Positions 43,149-47,584 of a stretch of 64,000 nucleotides of DNA are shown here, piece by piece. This DNA is from Temnopleurus reevesii. Its lineage: Eukaryota; Echinodermata; Echinoidea; Temnopleuroida; Temnopleuridae. Made by a program: the position numbers and the translations under genes. The notes below the pieces were generated by a model, which worked only from the letters and a program-made list of their open reading frames with translations, had not been told where the DNA came from and searched no databases. How positions within the stretch are numbered: the first letter of the stretch is position 1; every line of letters begins with the position of its first letter. The stretch lies in assembly GCA_036244855.1 (NCBI GenBank), contig BQKZ01004423.1:1-64000 (forward strand). Direction: 5' to 3'.

Positions 43149-43480
43149 ACACCATCATAACCACAAACACTGCTATTATCCTAATCATCATCACCATCAT
43201 CTTCATTATCATCGCCAGCTTCACCACCACCACCATCACCACCACCACCATCACCACCATCATCACCACCAACATAATGAACATATACTCACATGTGAAG
43301 CTAAAGTAAGATTCTCTAGGTCCTCTGCATTCTCTATTCCAACGAGCGTATGTCTCTTGTTGAAGTTGTCTCTCCTTGTTTCTCTCCTTCTCACTACACC
43401 TCCAGGGAGACTATCCGAATCACCCGAAAGAGACGATGCACTGTTATACTCCTGACTCACGCGTAACCCTCCTTTCTTTC
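8978..43480 (-). CDS. KIAA1217: p140Cap / Sickle tail (SRCIN1-KIAA1217) family scaffold gene, whole visible locus, 5' incomplete
   Basis: Sixteen exons can be chained on the minus strand, all with GT-AG borders and matching phases: e1 43293-43480, e2 42684-42785, then e3-e12 in the duplicated segment (two copies), e13 14288-14418, e14 13868-13943, e15 12393-12585, e16 8978-10690. The product is about 1,508 residues without its N-terminus. Recognition rests on several islands recalled from vertebrate KIAA1217 and SRCIN1: the RRHT-like and LKxKYPxH segments, the AIP3-type domain (LVYLQYKNET, MPNEVT, VRALYVRAFPKQL, IYIKD, FYELED), ERISAMEQQIANLAGMV, LRMQLKQIRKMHL, FPALSDNLK, and a PPPPPPPRK tail. 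The text before AIP3 (RASMPVIR, TKERPLG) is closer to KIAA1217 than to SRCIN1; an invertebrate gene would be co-orthologous to both. Known vertebrate members are cytoplasmic scaffolds that bind Src-pathway proteins and cortactin/actin; that role here is inferred. The start codon is not found. Confidence 0.88.
10691..11769. other. Intron e15-e16: nothing further seen
   Basis: AT-rich intron sequence without open frames of interest or recognisable elements. Confidence 0.6.
11770..12245. repeat. Three diverged direct repeats in the e15-e16 intron
   Basis: Units at about 11775-11850, 12020-12075 and 12185-12240 share ATGTAATTTAATGTGCA-like and AAGTATATCTTG-like sequence followed by TGGGTC/TGGATC. 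The third follows the SINE-tail insertion. Confidence 0.6.
12075..12160 (-). mobile_element. SINE 3'-tail-like fragment
   Basis: (AAT)n followed by TAGCGCTTATAAAATT and AAGCGCTTAAC resembles the reverse complement of the SINE tail at 51790-51865. It interrupts a three-unit repeat in the e15-e16 intron. Confidence 0.45.
12393..12585 (-). CDS. KIAA1217: KIAA1217/SRCIN1-like exon e15
   Basis: 193 nt, donor GATCAA|GTAAGT, acceptor CATCCCACCAG. The first base completes a lysine codon from e14 (AA|A) and the last codon is whole, so e14-e15-e16 keep frame. It encodes KMAATNDEPYILSPTPANA and then a Thr/Val/Pro-rich linker ending in LEAKREIVDSDQ. The internal ATG (MAATND) makes it look like a start, but the phase fit to e14 argues for an internal exon; an alternative promoter here cannot be excluded. 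Confidence 0.8.
12586..13867. other. Intron e14-e15 with CT-rich block
   Basis: 12900-13190 is pyrimidine-rich (TCTC, CCTT steps) on the plus strand. Nothing else is recognisable. Confidence 0.6.
13868..13943 (-). CDS. KIAA1217: KIAA1217/SRCIN1-like exon e14
   Basis: 76 nt with acceptor TTTTGCTCCCTTCAG and donor GTGAGTT. Joined to e13 it reads VNFPALSDNLKTVQEGEM and then EVVVREEK. It corresponds to the vertebrate segment FPxLQxKMRxxLRxEVEAVxFLKEEP, so it belongs to the conserved helical domain in the second half of the protein. Too short to be noticed as a free-standing open frame; found by phase and similarity. Confidence 0.82.
14288..14418 (-). CDS. KIAA1217: KIAA1217/SRCIN1-like exon e13
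   Basis: 131 nt, acceptor TATTATTTTAG, donor AAAAAG|GTAAAGG. It encodes LLDENVDKLRERTINNRG, then SVDAESVEQQAQLLGNCS and RSIAEQK. Both ends split codons that match e12 (AG|A, Arg) and e14 (G|TG, Val). The charged heptad-like pattern suggests a coiled coil, in line with the vertebrate stretch between the LEDFVEDLKKD-like and FPTLQNKM-like motifs. Confidence 0.82.
14419..15103. other. Intron e12-e13: nothing seen
   Basis: AT-rich, no repeats or open frames that I can support. Confidence 0.6.
15104..15270 (-). CDS. KIAA1217: KIAA1217/SRCIN1-like exon e12 (complete copy)
   Basis: 167 nt. The acceptor is TCGATACACAG and the donor CTCAG|GTAAACG. It encodes VQQMNNNFRSTSHKIRMA, then LEGAPGTDNHPIRNQRAK and VHQEYIKYLQTQETIERDLR. 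This lines up with the vertebrate helix ending in EDPxQRQRxLVEqERxKYLxxEE. The upper part (15122 onward) is inside the duplicated segment; the last 18 bases of the exon are unique, so this is the only complete e12. Confidence 0.84.
15801..16129 (-). CDS. KIAA1217: KIAA1217/SRCIN1-like exon e11, copy 1
   Basis: 329 nt, acceptor TTTTCCTGCCTAG, donor AATATG|GTAAGG. The first two thirds are low-complexity Gln/Pro/Thr with repeated RTPTPQ motifs and glutamine runs. The end, VLKHRSTDLRMQLKQIRK followed by MHLNM, matches the vertebrate helix (S/A)xLRxQLQQ(L/M)RxLQLQN. The Gln-rich tract is made of CAR codons with little interruption, so it is prone to length change. It differs from copy 2 by one residue (AGRS here, AGRP there). 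Confidence 0.85.
16514..16565 (-). CDS. KIAA1217: KIAA1217/SRCIN1-like exon e10, copy 1
   Basis: A 52-nt microexon: acceptor TTATATTCCAG, donor GAACAG|GTATAT. It encodes DAAQRPPGDRPAPPLRT and supplies the G of the Asp codon completed by e11. Supported by exact phase on both sides and by identical sequence in copy 2. Confidence 0.75.
17187..17295 (-). CDS. KIAA1217: KIAA1217/SRCIN1-like exon e9, copy 1
   Basis: 109 nt, acceptor TTTGATAG, donor CCACAG|GTAATT. It encodes ERISAMEQQIANLAGMVR and then SVIGTHNGTPQRQGRSPQ. The first part is one of the strongest family signatures: vertebrates have ERMxAMEKQIASLTGLVQ at the start of the central coiled coil. It opens by completing a Ser codon (AG|C) from e8. 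Confidence 0.88.
17386..17571. mobile_element. MITE family A (TTGCAATTGATC type), copy 1
   Basis: 186 bp with terminal inverted repeats beginning GGGGTGTTGTTCAAA at left and, read inwards from the right, GGGGGGTTTTGTTCAAA. It is flanked by TAT on both sides. The interior is palindromic around TTGCAATTGAT and CAAATCAACTGCAAATC. Four other copies are present in the window. A 3-bp target duplication points to a PIF/Harbinger-like element, by general knowledge; no transposase is present. Confidence 0.8.
18258..18383. mobile_element. MITE family B (GGGCCTGTAACATAAA palindrome), copy 1
   Basis: 126 bp, almost wholly palindromic: GGGCCTGTAACATAAA at the left end is answered by TTTATGTTACAGGCCC at the right. 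The middle pairs ATTAATCGTATC-type with GATTAATATTTATCG-type sequence. CAT stands on both sides and may be the target duplication. Related copies at 30311 and 46873. Confidence 0.78.
18831..19007. mobile_element. MITE with pogo/Tigger-like ends, copy 1
   Basis: 177 bp. The left end CAGCGAAACCTCTTTATAAC and the right end, read inwards, CAGTGGAACCTCGTTATAAA are inverted repeats, with TA on both sides. CAGTGGAACCTCG plus a TA target matches the ends of pogo/Tigger elements as I know them. No coding capacity. Confidence 0.7.
19275..19403 (-). CDS. KIAA1217: KIAA1217/SRCIN1-like exon e8, copy 1
   Basis: 129 nt, acceptor CCTTCCCTAG, donor CACAAG|GTAGGC. In the phase forced by e7 and e9 it reads PQSAPSTEGAVGARPGVH, then PGARPFSQPAPRTPNRLP and PGEEGTS: a proline/arginine-rich linker. 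Another frame is also open here (LKALHQQRALLERD), but it joins neither neighbour in frame. Confidence 0.78.
19554..19721. mobile_element. MITE family C (CAATATAAACTATTTCCG ends), copy 1
   Basis: 168 bp with an 18-bp terminal inverted repeat, CAATATAAACTATTTCCG, exact at both ends. Two diverged relatives are at 42207 and 43707, and the copy-2 counterpart is at 31607. Non-autonomous; family unknown to me. Confidence 0.78.
20539..20794 (-). CDS. KIAA1217: KIAA1217/SRCIN1-like exon e7, copy 1
   Basis: 256 nt, acceptor CTTTACTTTACAG, donor GGCAG|GTGAGCG. It encodes TKVIQNQVMSAPMPNGQP, then an Arg/Pro/Gly/His/Gln-rich stretch (RGPPPQHHHQTPPGRPQG) ending HDGTFTSHGR. A second frame is also open and proline-rich, but only this frame joins e6 (G|TA, Val) and e8 (AG|A, Arg). 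Probably intrinsically disordered. Confidence 0.8.
21199..21616 (-). CDS. KIAA1217: KIAA1217/SRCIN1-like exon e6, copy 1
   Basis: 418 nt, acceptor GTGCTCTTTTAG, donor CTCCAG|GTAAGA. It encodes ENFRRGVPERSSATLQRP, then a Gly/Pro/Arg/His-rich, poorly conserved stretch with two SATMPR motifs and a six-glycine run, ending SRPSSGDMVSRSTTP. PERSSATLQRP and the repeated SATMPR resemble the vertebrate PSPSAILERR neighbourhood only loosely. Likely disordered and phosphorylatable (many SP/TP and RxxS sites). Confidence 0.82.
21808..21966. mobile_element. MITE family A, degenerate copy (copy 1)
   Basis: The interior of family A can be recognised (CCAATCAACTGCAAATCAGTT, ATGAAACAATGATTTTAAC, TTGCAACACCC), but the left end is eroded. 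It sits in the intron between e6 and e5 and is present in both copies of the segment, so it is older than their split. Confidence 0.6.
22186..22480 (-). CDS. KIAA1217: KIAA1217/SRCIN1-like exon e5, end of AIP3-type domain, copy 1
   Basis: 295 nt, acceptor CTTTACATAG, donor TCACTG|GTAATA. It opens with EIQDRTVLKIYEPGFVED, the end of the AIP3-type domain; vertebrates have (D/N)IQDRS(I/L)(I/L)K(I/V)Y. Then a disordered stretch with PSSPRSTTSTPVELDYYS, DVRKNRYNTMTVPRNMHF and ending EKKPQSQSL. YYSEPEV and NRYNTM hold candidate tyrosine phosphorylation sites (inference). Sequence identical, as far as I compared, to copy 2. Confidence 0.88.
22886..23084 (-). CDS. KIAA1217: KIAA1217/SRCIN1-like exon e4, core of AIP3-type domain, copy 1
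   Basis: 199 nt, acceptor TTTTGTTTTGCAG, donor ACAGC|GTAAGT. It encodes LVYLQYKNETKRGLMPNE, VTGIDTVRALYVRAFPKQ, LNMEMLEQPVRKIYIKDP and TTEIFYELEDTA. This is the best-conserved exon; vertebrate KIAA1217 has the same layout (LYLQYG..., MPNEIT..DTIRALFV.AFPQQLTM.MLESP, IYIKDE, YYELND). The domain is named for yeast Aip3/Bud6. Compared with copy 2 there are 12 base changes and no amino-acid change. Confidence 0.92.
23404..23455 (-). pseudogene. KIAA1217: Truncated cassette unit of the e3-end array, copy 1
   Basis: On the minus strand this gives the middle of the repeated motif (LRASMPVIRPA-like), but the TKERPLG part and the donor are missing. It looks like a broken unit at the downstream end of the array. 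Confidence 0.6.
23540..23608 (-). CDS. KIAA1217: Candidate cassette exon, array unit, copy 1 (69 nt)
   Basis: Flanked by a pyrimidine-rich acceptor (CTTTTCTGGCACCTCAAGAG) and donor CTAG|GTAAGA. Entered in phase 1 after e3 it stays open and leaves in phase 1: GRQTSSILVIRPAVNMTK then ERPL. It re-encodes the end of e3, so inclusion would repeat the motif before the AIP3 domain. No transcript evidence is available to me. Confidence 0.5.
23703..23774 (-). CDS. KIAA1217: Candidate cassette exon, array unit, copy 1 (72 nt)
   Basis: The acceptor is CTGGCACCTGAAG and the donor CTAG|GTAAGA. With this acceptor, two bases upstream of that of the other units, it reads EVVVLRASMPVIRPAVNM then TKERPL, open and phase 1-1. 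With the other units' acceptor it would hit a stop at once, so an extra base in this unit appears to be balanced by the acceptor shift. Confidence 0.5.
23868..24039 (-). CDS. KIAA1217: KIAA1217/SRCIN1-like exon e3, copy 1
   Basis: 172 nt, acceptor TTCCCATTTTTCAG, donor CGCTAG|GTAAGA. It encodes APISNGVFCETDLDNMDN, MDTMSEINTEATGFTRGG and RLRASMPVIRPAVNMTKE, then RPL plus the G shared with e4. Family anchors are E(T/S)xxTMSE and RAS(M/L)PV(I/V)R followed by TKER.LG, as recalled from KIAA1217. It starts in phase 0 and follows e2 in frame. Its last ~70 bases are the template of the cassette array. Confidence 0.86.
24040..27169. other. Upstream intron of e3, copy 1: no supported gene
   Basis: It holds a GA-rich block (24490-24720) and otherwise AT-rich sequence. 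A stretch around 26475-26530 on the minus strand is open and ends at a GT (SIETQRSVAYTEHHVG), but its phase fits neither e2 nor e3. It stops at the N. Confidence 0.55.
24490..24720. repeat. GA-rich block, copy 1
   Basis: AAGGAGG and (GA)n on the plus strand; counterpart at 37018-37245. Confidence 0.85.
27170..27170. other. Single N: assembly join between the two copies
   Basis: The only ambiguous base in the window. To its left, copy 1 ends in intron sequence that continues uninterrupted at the end of copy 2 (40183). To its right, copy 2 starts inside exon e12. Confidence 0.95.
27171..27319 (-). pseudogene. KIAA1217: Exon e12, copy 2, cut by the assembly join
   Basis: Same sequence as 15122-15270. 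The final 18 bases of the exon and the donor are missing because the segment begins at the N. It is therefore incomplete for a technical reason and not evidence of a dead gene. Confidence 0.85.
27844..28172 (-). CDS. KIAA1217: KIAA1217/SRCIN1-like exon e11, copy 2
   Basis: 329 nt, same borders and phase as 15801-16129. Gln/Pro/Thr-rich start, then the LRMQLKQIRKMHLNM helix. One amino-acid change against copy 1 (Pro for Ser in AGRPGGQPH). Confidence 0.82.
28557..28608 (-). CDS. KIAA1217: KIAA1217/SRCIN1-like exon e10, copy 2
   Basis: 52-nt microexon identical to 16514-16565, encoding DAAQRPPGDRPAPPLRT; phases match e9 and e11 of this copy. Confidence 0.74.
29240..29348 (-). CDS. KIAA1217: KIAA1217/SRCIN1-like exon e9, copy 2
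   Basis: 109 nt, counterpart of 17187-17295 with the ERISAMEQQIANLAGMVR signature at the start of the central coiled coil. Confidence 0.85.
29439..29624. mobile_element. MITE family A, copy 2 counterpart
   Basis: Same insertion as 17386-17571, at the same site of the e8-e9 intron. Confidence 0.78.
30311..30436. mobile_element. MITE family B, copy 2 counterpart
   Basis: Same palindrome as 18258-18383 in the second copy of the segment. Confidence 0.76.
30884..31060. mobile_element. Pogo/Tigger-like MITE, copy 2 counterpart
   Basis: Same element as 18831-19007, again between TA dinucleotides. Confidence 0.68.
31328..31456 (-). CDS. KIAA1217: KIAA1217/SRCIN1-like exon e8, copy 2
   Basis: 129 nt, counterpart of 19275-19403; proline-rich linker PQSAPSTEGAVGARPGVH in the phase set by e7 and e9. 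Confidence 0.76.
31607..31774. mobile_element. MITE family C, copy 2 counterpart
   Basis: Same element as 19554-19721. Confidence 0.76.
32586..32760. repeat. Insertion in copy 2 duplicating the 3' end of exon e7
   Basis: About 175 bp absent from copy 1. It starts with a second version of the e7 donor and last ~45 exon bases (CTGCCATGGCTAATCAAGG on the plus strand), then unrelated sequence, and ends with another CTCAC donor context before the real e7. The duplicated exon fragment has its own donor but no acceptor. Confidence 0.7.
32761..33016 (-). CDS. KIAA1217: KIAA1217/SRCIN1-like exon e7, copy 2
   Basis: 256 nt, counterpart of 20539-20794 with the same protein in the used frame; donor GGCAG|GTGAGC. 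A second, decoy donor context lies about 175 bases downstream in the inserted fragment. Confidence 0.78.
33421..33838 (-). CDS. KIAA1217: KIAA1217/SRCIN1-like exon e6, copy 2
   Basis: 418 nt, counterpart of 21199-21616. A few base changes, none of which alters the used frame as far as I compared (two SATMPR motifs, glycine run, SRSTTP end all kept). Confidence 0.8.
34027..34204. mobile_element. MITE family A, insertion present only in copy 2
   Basis: 178 bp, left end GGGGGTGTTGCTCAAAA, right end (read inwards) TGGGGTGTTGCTCAAAA. TTA at 34024-34026 and 34205-34207 is the target duplication. Copy 1 has the empty site with a single TTA (ACACTTAGAGTG). This insertion lies right beside the older degenerate copy at 34208. 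Confidence 0.9.
34208..34366. mobile_element. MITE family A, degenerate, copy 2 counterpart
   Basis: Counterpart of 21808-21966, now preceded by the fresh insertion. Confidence 0.58.
34586..34880 (-). CDS. KIAA1217: KIAA1217/SRCIN1-like exon e5, end of AIP3-type domain, copy 2
   Basis: 295 nt, same borders and protein as 22186-22480 (EIQDRTVLKIYEPGFVED start, EKKPQSQSL end). Confidence 0.86.
35286..35484 (-). CDS. KIAA1217: KIAA1217/SRCIN1-like exon e4, core of AIP3-type domain, copy 2
   Basis: 199 nt with protein identical to 22886-23084 but 12 synonymous base differences. The intron upstream of it is unrelated to that of copy 1. Acceptor TTTTTTCTTCTTTTCTGCAG, donor ACAGC|GTAAGT. Confidence 0.9.
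35885..35953 (-). CDS. KIAA1217: Candidate cassette exon, array unit, copy 2 (69 nt)
   Basis: Phase 1-1 and open: GRQKWSMSVIRPAVNMTK then ERPQ. The donor is CGCAAG|GTAGAG, unlike the CTAG|GTAAGA of other units, and the leucine before the split codon is Gln. Closest in sequence to the 23540-23608 unit of copy 1. Confidence 0.48.
36057..36125 (-). CDS. KIAA1217: Candidate cassette exon, array unit, copy 2 (69 nt)
   Basis: Reads VGRLRASMPVIRPAVNMT then KERPL, open and phase 1-1. Acceptor GGCACCTCAAGAG with a long pyrimidine tract, donor CTAG|GTAAGA. It is the unit whose protein is nearest to e3 itself. Confidence 0.52.
36220..36288 (-). CDS. KIAA1217: Candidate cassette exon, array unit, copy 2 (69 nt)
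   Basis: Reads VGHLRSMMLVIRPAVNMT then KERPL, open and phase 1-1. Acceptor GGCTTCTTGATAGAG, donor CTGG|GTAAGA. Upstream intron sequence differs from that of the other units, so it is probably the oldest extra unit. Confidence 0.5.
36394..36565 (-). CDS. KIAA1217: KIAA1217/SRCIN1-like exon e3, copy 2
   Basis: 172 nt, same protein as 23868-24039. The last ~85 coding bases carry about 11 silent changes against copy 1, while the first half is identical; the switch falls near the GGFTRGG-like codons (about 36477). Confidence 0.85.
37018..37245. repeat. GA-rich block, copy 2
   Basis: Counterpart of 24490-24720 with the same (GA)n core. Confidence 0.85.
37485..37611. repeat. Two-unit tandem repeat, only in copy 2
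   Basis: A ~70-bp unit (starts AAAATGTTGGCTGTACATGT, ends in AAATTCC steps) is present twice, with ATCAGAAC between. A related piece lies at 59999-60052 inside a MITE, so the unit is part of a dispersed family. Confidence 0.75.
38163..38430. repeat. Direct duplication of ~123 bp, only in copy 2
   Basis: The block from AATTTTCATTACAATAAC to TTTACTCCATACTTA occurs at about 38163-38283 and again at about 38308-38429, with a TCTAATTTT-rich spacer. Copy 1 has one block (about 25490-25611). Confidence 0.8.
38761..38937. mobile_element. CAGGG-ended short transposon, only in copy 2
   Basis: 177 bp starting CAGGGTGCTACAAGAA and ending, read inwards, CAGGGCGCAAGAA. CATGT at 38756-38760 and 38938-38942 flanks it, and copy 1 shows a single CATGT (TTTACATGTTTCTG). 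CAGGG ends recall hAT elements, but those make 8-bp duplications, so the family is uncertain. Confidence 0.78.
40184..42683. other. Intron e2-e3, unique part: no gene seen
   Basis: AT-rich sequence. I see a diverged family C MITE (42207-42350) and no open frame with splice context on either strand. Confidence 0.5.
42207..42350. mobile_element. MITE family C, diverged copy
   Basis: Shares with 19554-19721 the left end ATATAAACTATTTC, the middle (CGGTTCC, TAGCATTTAATACAAAGG) and a TTGACTTAATTTT segment near the right end. Confidence 0.65.
42684..42785 (-). CDS. KIAA1217: KIAA1217/SRCIN1-like exon e2
   Basis: 102 nt, acceptor ATTCCACTTTTACAG, donor GCTGAG|GTAATA, phase 0-0. It encodes RTSPKKVRESPLIMEYLK then RKYPEHTDRIQGRAAE. 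Vertebrates have (D/E)RKR(D/E)AF(M/L)(D/E)HLK(S/Q)KYP(Q/H)HA at this place, so the match is clear. Present once, outside the duplicated segment. Confidence 0.86.
42965..43275. repeat. CAC/CAT trinucleotide microsatellite block
   Basis: Long runs of (CAT)n with CAC interruptions, including about 20 uninterrupted CAT units near 43090-43147. It ends within 20 bases of the e1 donor at 43292, on the intron side. Long open frames here (poly-His, poly-Ile, poly-Met) are repeat artefacts. Confidence 0.9.
43293..43480 (-). CDS. KIAA1217: KIAA1217/SRCIN1-like exon e1, first visible coding exon
   Basis: 188 nt, acceptor GTTTGATCTGTAG, donor TCACAT|GTGAGT. It encodes KKGGLRVSQEYNSASSLS, GDSDSLPGGVVRRRETRR, DNFNKRHTLVGIENAEDL and ENLTLASH. 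The RHTLVG is the family's N-terminal RRHT(L/V) motif, a basophilic-kinase-type context. It begins with two bases of a split codon, so at least one more coding exon lies upstream. MSQ is not available as a start: the codon before SQ is GTG (Val). Confidence 0.82.
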
Positions 43481-43706
43481 CTACAGATCAAACAAGAAAG
43501 AGAAAAAAATGAAAACTGTCATAAGCAATATGTTTTTCTCTGTGGAAATTGATTAGAGTATAAAACTACAAAAGTTTTCTATTATGTACATTTATGTAGG
43601 GTATCTCTAGCTATTATCTTTGTATTATTTCTGAGATAGTAGAAATCGTGTTGTAAGGAGAAAATTTTTATTTTGCATGAAAAGTGACGAAATGAATATA
43701 TCATGA

Positions 43707-43871
43707 TATAGAGTATTTCCGCAAAATAATGTGGGTCATGGACAATAGGTCTGTACGCAGTGTATTGAACTGTGTGAACACAACAATCAGAAGCCGGTTC
43801 CTATTTGAATAGCATTCAAAAGAGCATTGAATTGGCGTTCGACTTAATTTTACGGAAAAAGTTTATATCGC
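43707..43871. mobile_element. MITE family C, copy upstream of e1
   Basis: GATATAGAGTATTTCCGCAA at left and TTTTACGGAAAAAGTTTATA at right are inverted; the interior (ACAACAATCAGAAGCCGGTT) follows the family. About 230 bases upstream of e1. Confidence 0.72.
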
Positions 43872-45454
43872 GTCATATGAGATCCATAAGCATTTCTATA
43901 AGATAGAAAGAAAACAAAGGTTCAACACCCATCAAAAGAGTATGATCACAGGTTTATAGAAAAACAAATAACTCCAATGAGTATACCACTGGACAAAATA
44001 TACATTGTAAATCATTTGTTACCATCTTCCTTACAATATTTCATACCTTTGCAGAATTTTACAAATGACATCCATTCCCAAAGCACCCTATGGTAACTAA
44101 TAGCTAATGTATCCAAGAAATACAACACTTTTCACATCGTATGCATTCATTCTACATAAAATTACATTCCAGCAAGCCTGGGCTATTTCATTACAATATC
44201 AATTTGCTCAGGGATGCTATGCATTCTGAACAGGACGTTGCTCCGACATGACCCACAAACTGCAGGAATGGGATGGGGTAGACGATATTCGCTGCTTTCC
44301 TCCTCTAAAGCTGATGCTCTCTCTCTCCTATTCTTTCTATCTCTCTCTTTTTCTCTCTCTCTCTCTGTCTCCTTCCCACCTCCCCCTCTCTCTCTCTCTC
44401 TCTCTCCCTTTCTTGCTCTCCTCTTCCCCTCTCTCCCTCCCTCCCCTCTCTCCCTCTCTATCTCTCCGTCCTTCCACCCCCCCTCTCTTCCTCTCCCCCT
44501 CCCCCTCTCTCTCTCTTCCTCTCCCTCTCCCTCCCTCCCTCTCTCTTTCTCCCTCTTTCTCCCTCTTCCATGTGAGAAAGCAACGGTGGGAAAGTTTCTG
44601 CTGGTTTGATGACAGTTCTATTCAGTAGGTACAGTTCTGGTTGAGAAGAAAGGTAATACTACCATAACAATTAATCCCCCGAACTTGGCTTCTTACAAAT
44701 ATCTCCACGCCCTCCATTTGGACTGAACAGAGGGAGGATAATTCACTAGTTTGTGGAAGAAAACTATGGGGGTGTACAAATGTAAGCCTACGTGTAGTTT
44801 GTACCCGTATAAAGATGAGATTATATTACAAGAATACTAGATATAACTTGAATGTACATGTATAGGTCCTATACATTTAACATCATTTGAATATAATGTA
44901 GTTTATATGTATATTCCATTCCTAGTCCGAAGTAAATATAACAATGAAAAGAGGACAATAACAGATTCAGAAATTATATCGATCTTTTCAGGAAAAGTAG
45001 GAAATGATCATATTGTAAATTGATTATTTGGTATCATTGACAAAATTACAATCAAATATGCACCGAAATCTAGTTAAAGATGGGGAGTCTACATGTATGA
45101 GAATATTTTGTAGACAAGATTTGACAAGAATGGAATAAATGTACATTATAAAAAATGTGACAACGTTTCATTTCTCTGCAAAGAAAATGATAATTACGGA
45201 TGTTTACATGTATAGGCTTGGCAAAATGAACTTTATTAACCTTGACTTTGAGTGAAGGCTTAATTCATTGACTTGAACCTTGAAAGATATTTTTTTATGA
45301 AGGGGTGGCACTATTAGTCATAATCCAATTAGACAAAAGTTGTTGAATTTGTAATGTTCAAACAAATTGGCTATACAGACTTTGGAACTATGAGAAAGGC
45401 ACACACGGAACCAAAGTATGTATCAGACACTAGATAAAACTGGTAGGAACTAAC
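43872..45454. other. Region upstream of e1: no exon recognised
   Basis: AT-rich apart from the CT block. I looked on the minus strand for an exon with an ATG and a phase-1 donor to precede e1 and found none I would defend. Confidence 0.4.
44310..44570. repeat. CT-rich low-complexity block
   Basis: Almost pure pyrimidine on the plus strand with (CT)n and CCCT steps. The open frames across it are Ser/Leu/Pro repeats without meaning. Confidence 0.9.
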
Positions 45455-46053
45455 TTTAAAGGGGAACCAATCCCTGGAATTATCATGATCACATTGAATG
45501 ATAATAATAGGATAAACAATGAGCAAAATCGAAACAACCCATCCTAAAGTTACATATTTCAAAGTCAAACGTAAAGATATGACAATCCCTGCCGCTGATG
45601 TGGATCCGTGCAAGTATTGACCAAATCTGTAACAACATGTTGGAGAACTCCTCATTCAATCTGCATTCAAAATGTCACATTTCCTTCTATTTTAAAAAGA
45701 ATCAACAAAGCGTTGGTATTCATTTCTCAATTCTGCACATATTTTGAGAAGATTTATGTTGAACCTAAATTTGAATTTGAATTTGTCCTTCATCCATACA
45801 TGTATTTTTTAGATTTCTATGTACAAAGTGAAAGAGGAGTTCTAGTTGTCCAATATGATGTCACAGATTTTGCAGACGTTGCAGATCTCATGGATCCCCA
45901 TAAGCGGCAGTGATGGTCATATCATTGTGAATATGAATATTCATAACTTTTTAACAAATCTTTGCCAATTTTTTTTCAAATTTTCACAGTTTGTTCAACT
46001 CATTTTCCTTCATTTACTAACAATACATCAATATCAGGGTGAAGTTACCCTTT
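45455..46053. mobile_element. Dispersed repeat with AAAGGG ends
   Basis: Left end AAAGGGGAACCAATCCCTGG; right end read inwards AAAGGGTAACTTCACCCTGA. The right third (CACAGATTTTGCAGACGTTGC, CCCATAAGCGGCA, TTCACAGTTTGTTCA) has a diverged relative at 47375-47584. Probably a non-autonomous DNA element. Confidence 0.5.
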
Positions 46054-46259
46054 ATCTTATGTTGAAACAACTGGAAAATTGAGCCTCCTATACAAATGTT
46101 CTGGGTGTGAGGAAAGCTATATGGATGTACCTCTGGAGAGTGCAAACATAGTGGGTAAATATATATATACTTGCTAATTAAAGTGGTTGGAAGGAGAAAG
46201 GATAACAATAGGGAAAAGGTAGAGGAAAAGAATGAGTGGGAGCAGGAAGAGTGGAAGAG

Positions 46260-46312
46260 TGGAAAAGAAAGAGAGAGAGAGAGACAGAGAGACAGAGAGA
46301 GAGAAGGAGAGA
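46260..46312. repeat. GA microsatellite
   Basis: (GA)n with CAGA interruptions. Confidence 0.85.
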
Positions 46313-46872
46313 AGGTGAGAAAATAGTTGGAAAGATAACATTCTATGTTCATATTAGACTACCCGATTCAAAATGAAAAAAAAATTGGGTGGAGACCAGA
46401 GAACTGGAGCAGTACTATAAATCACTCTTTAAAAAAAATAATTCTTTCAATCGGCAATCTTGGCATACATACTTCTTAGGCATCAAAATAAAAAAAAAAC
46501 ATTTGTACTTTAATACACATAGGATTAATCATATACAATGTCAACTTTTTCTACAAGGAACATCAAATATCAAACTGAATATATTTACATTTATACAATA
46601 TGAACTTGACATTTGTCAATCAATAACAGTGAATTATAACCAAGACAAAGATGAAGTGACACAACTTTAGTAAGTACAAGTACTGCTAGACCTTGCTCGA
46701 ATAGCTTCATCAAACTGTATATATTCAGTCTCCTTTTATGTTTATTTGTTAATTTTCATTTTTTTTTCTTGCTCTATTAAAAAAGACTATAGTTTATGAA
46801 GGGAAGATCTTATCTATATTGTGTATGGAACAATAGACCTAATATGTTTGTATAAGATATGGACCAGTTCAT

Positions 46873-46999
46873 GGGCCTGTAACATAAAAGAGATACAATA
46901 AAAAAAAAATCATATCTTTATGATACATGTTTTGCCATAGACTTACGATTAATAATTTAATCATCGTAAGTTTGAGTGCATTTTTTATGATACAGGCCC
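46873..46999. mobile_element. MITE family B, diverged copy
   Basis: GGGCCTGTAACATAAAAGAG at left and TTTTATGATACAGGCCC at right with the CATAGACTTACGATTAAT interior of the family. Flanks do not show a clear target duplication. Confidence 0.72.
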
Positions 47000-47374
47000 G
47001 TTATTTACCAATAAGGTGCGTTATACCAAGACGTGGAAGTAGCAAGGGGGAAGTGACAAAGTCTTGTACTTCTGTAGGCCTACTTTGATCCATTAGTCTT
47101 ATGGAACTTTAGGGGAACTTTTGCTGTAAGCAAATGGAGAAACATAAGATTTTGATAAAAATGTGAAAATTTGACACCACGTAGACCTTCCTATTCATTT
47201 TTGTACTCAGAATTTCCCATTTTCTAAGTATATAGTATTGGTTTTTTCTGTTCGCATATGGTATAGCCATATATATTCTGCAAGCATTACAGAAAGAATA
47301 CTGTTAATTCCTAATTTGAAATTTGATATTGATTATATTTTGAATAAATTTAGGTAAAAAGTGAATGGGTGATT

Positions 47375-47584
47375 GTCCATGTCTCACATCACAGATTATG
47401 CAAATGTTGCTAACTCAAGGATGCCCACAAGAGGCACAATAAAAAAATTTGAAAATTCTTAACTTCTGAGCAAATTATCCCATATTTTCTCAATTTTTCT
47501 CAGTTTGCTCATCTTGTTGTTCTTCATTCCATTACAGTACCACATTGTCTAGGGGCACTTGCAGGGGGGGAGTCCCCTTTTAAA
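47375..47584. mobile_element. Partial copy of the AAAGGG-ended repeat
   Basis: Carries the same order of motifs as the right third of 45455-46053 (CACAGATTATGCAAATGTTGC, ATGCCCACAAGAGGCA, CAGTTTGCTCATCTTG) and ends in CCCCTTTT. Confidence 0.45.

Noticed and set aside
42875..43455. Long plus- and minus-strand frames rich in His, Ile or Met
   Set aside because: Translations of the CAT/CAC microsatellite, and of e1 read on the wrong strand.
44214..44628. Ser/Leu/Pro-rich plus-strand frames of 126-131 codons
   Set aside because: Low-complexity CT repeat read in two frames.
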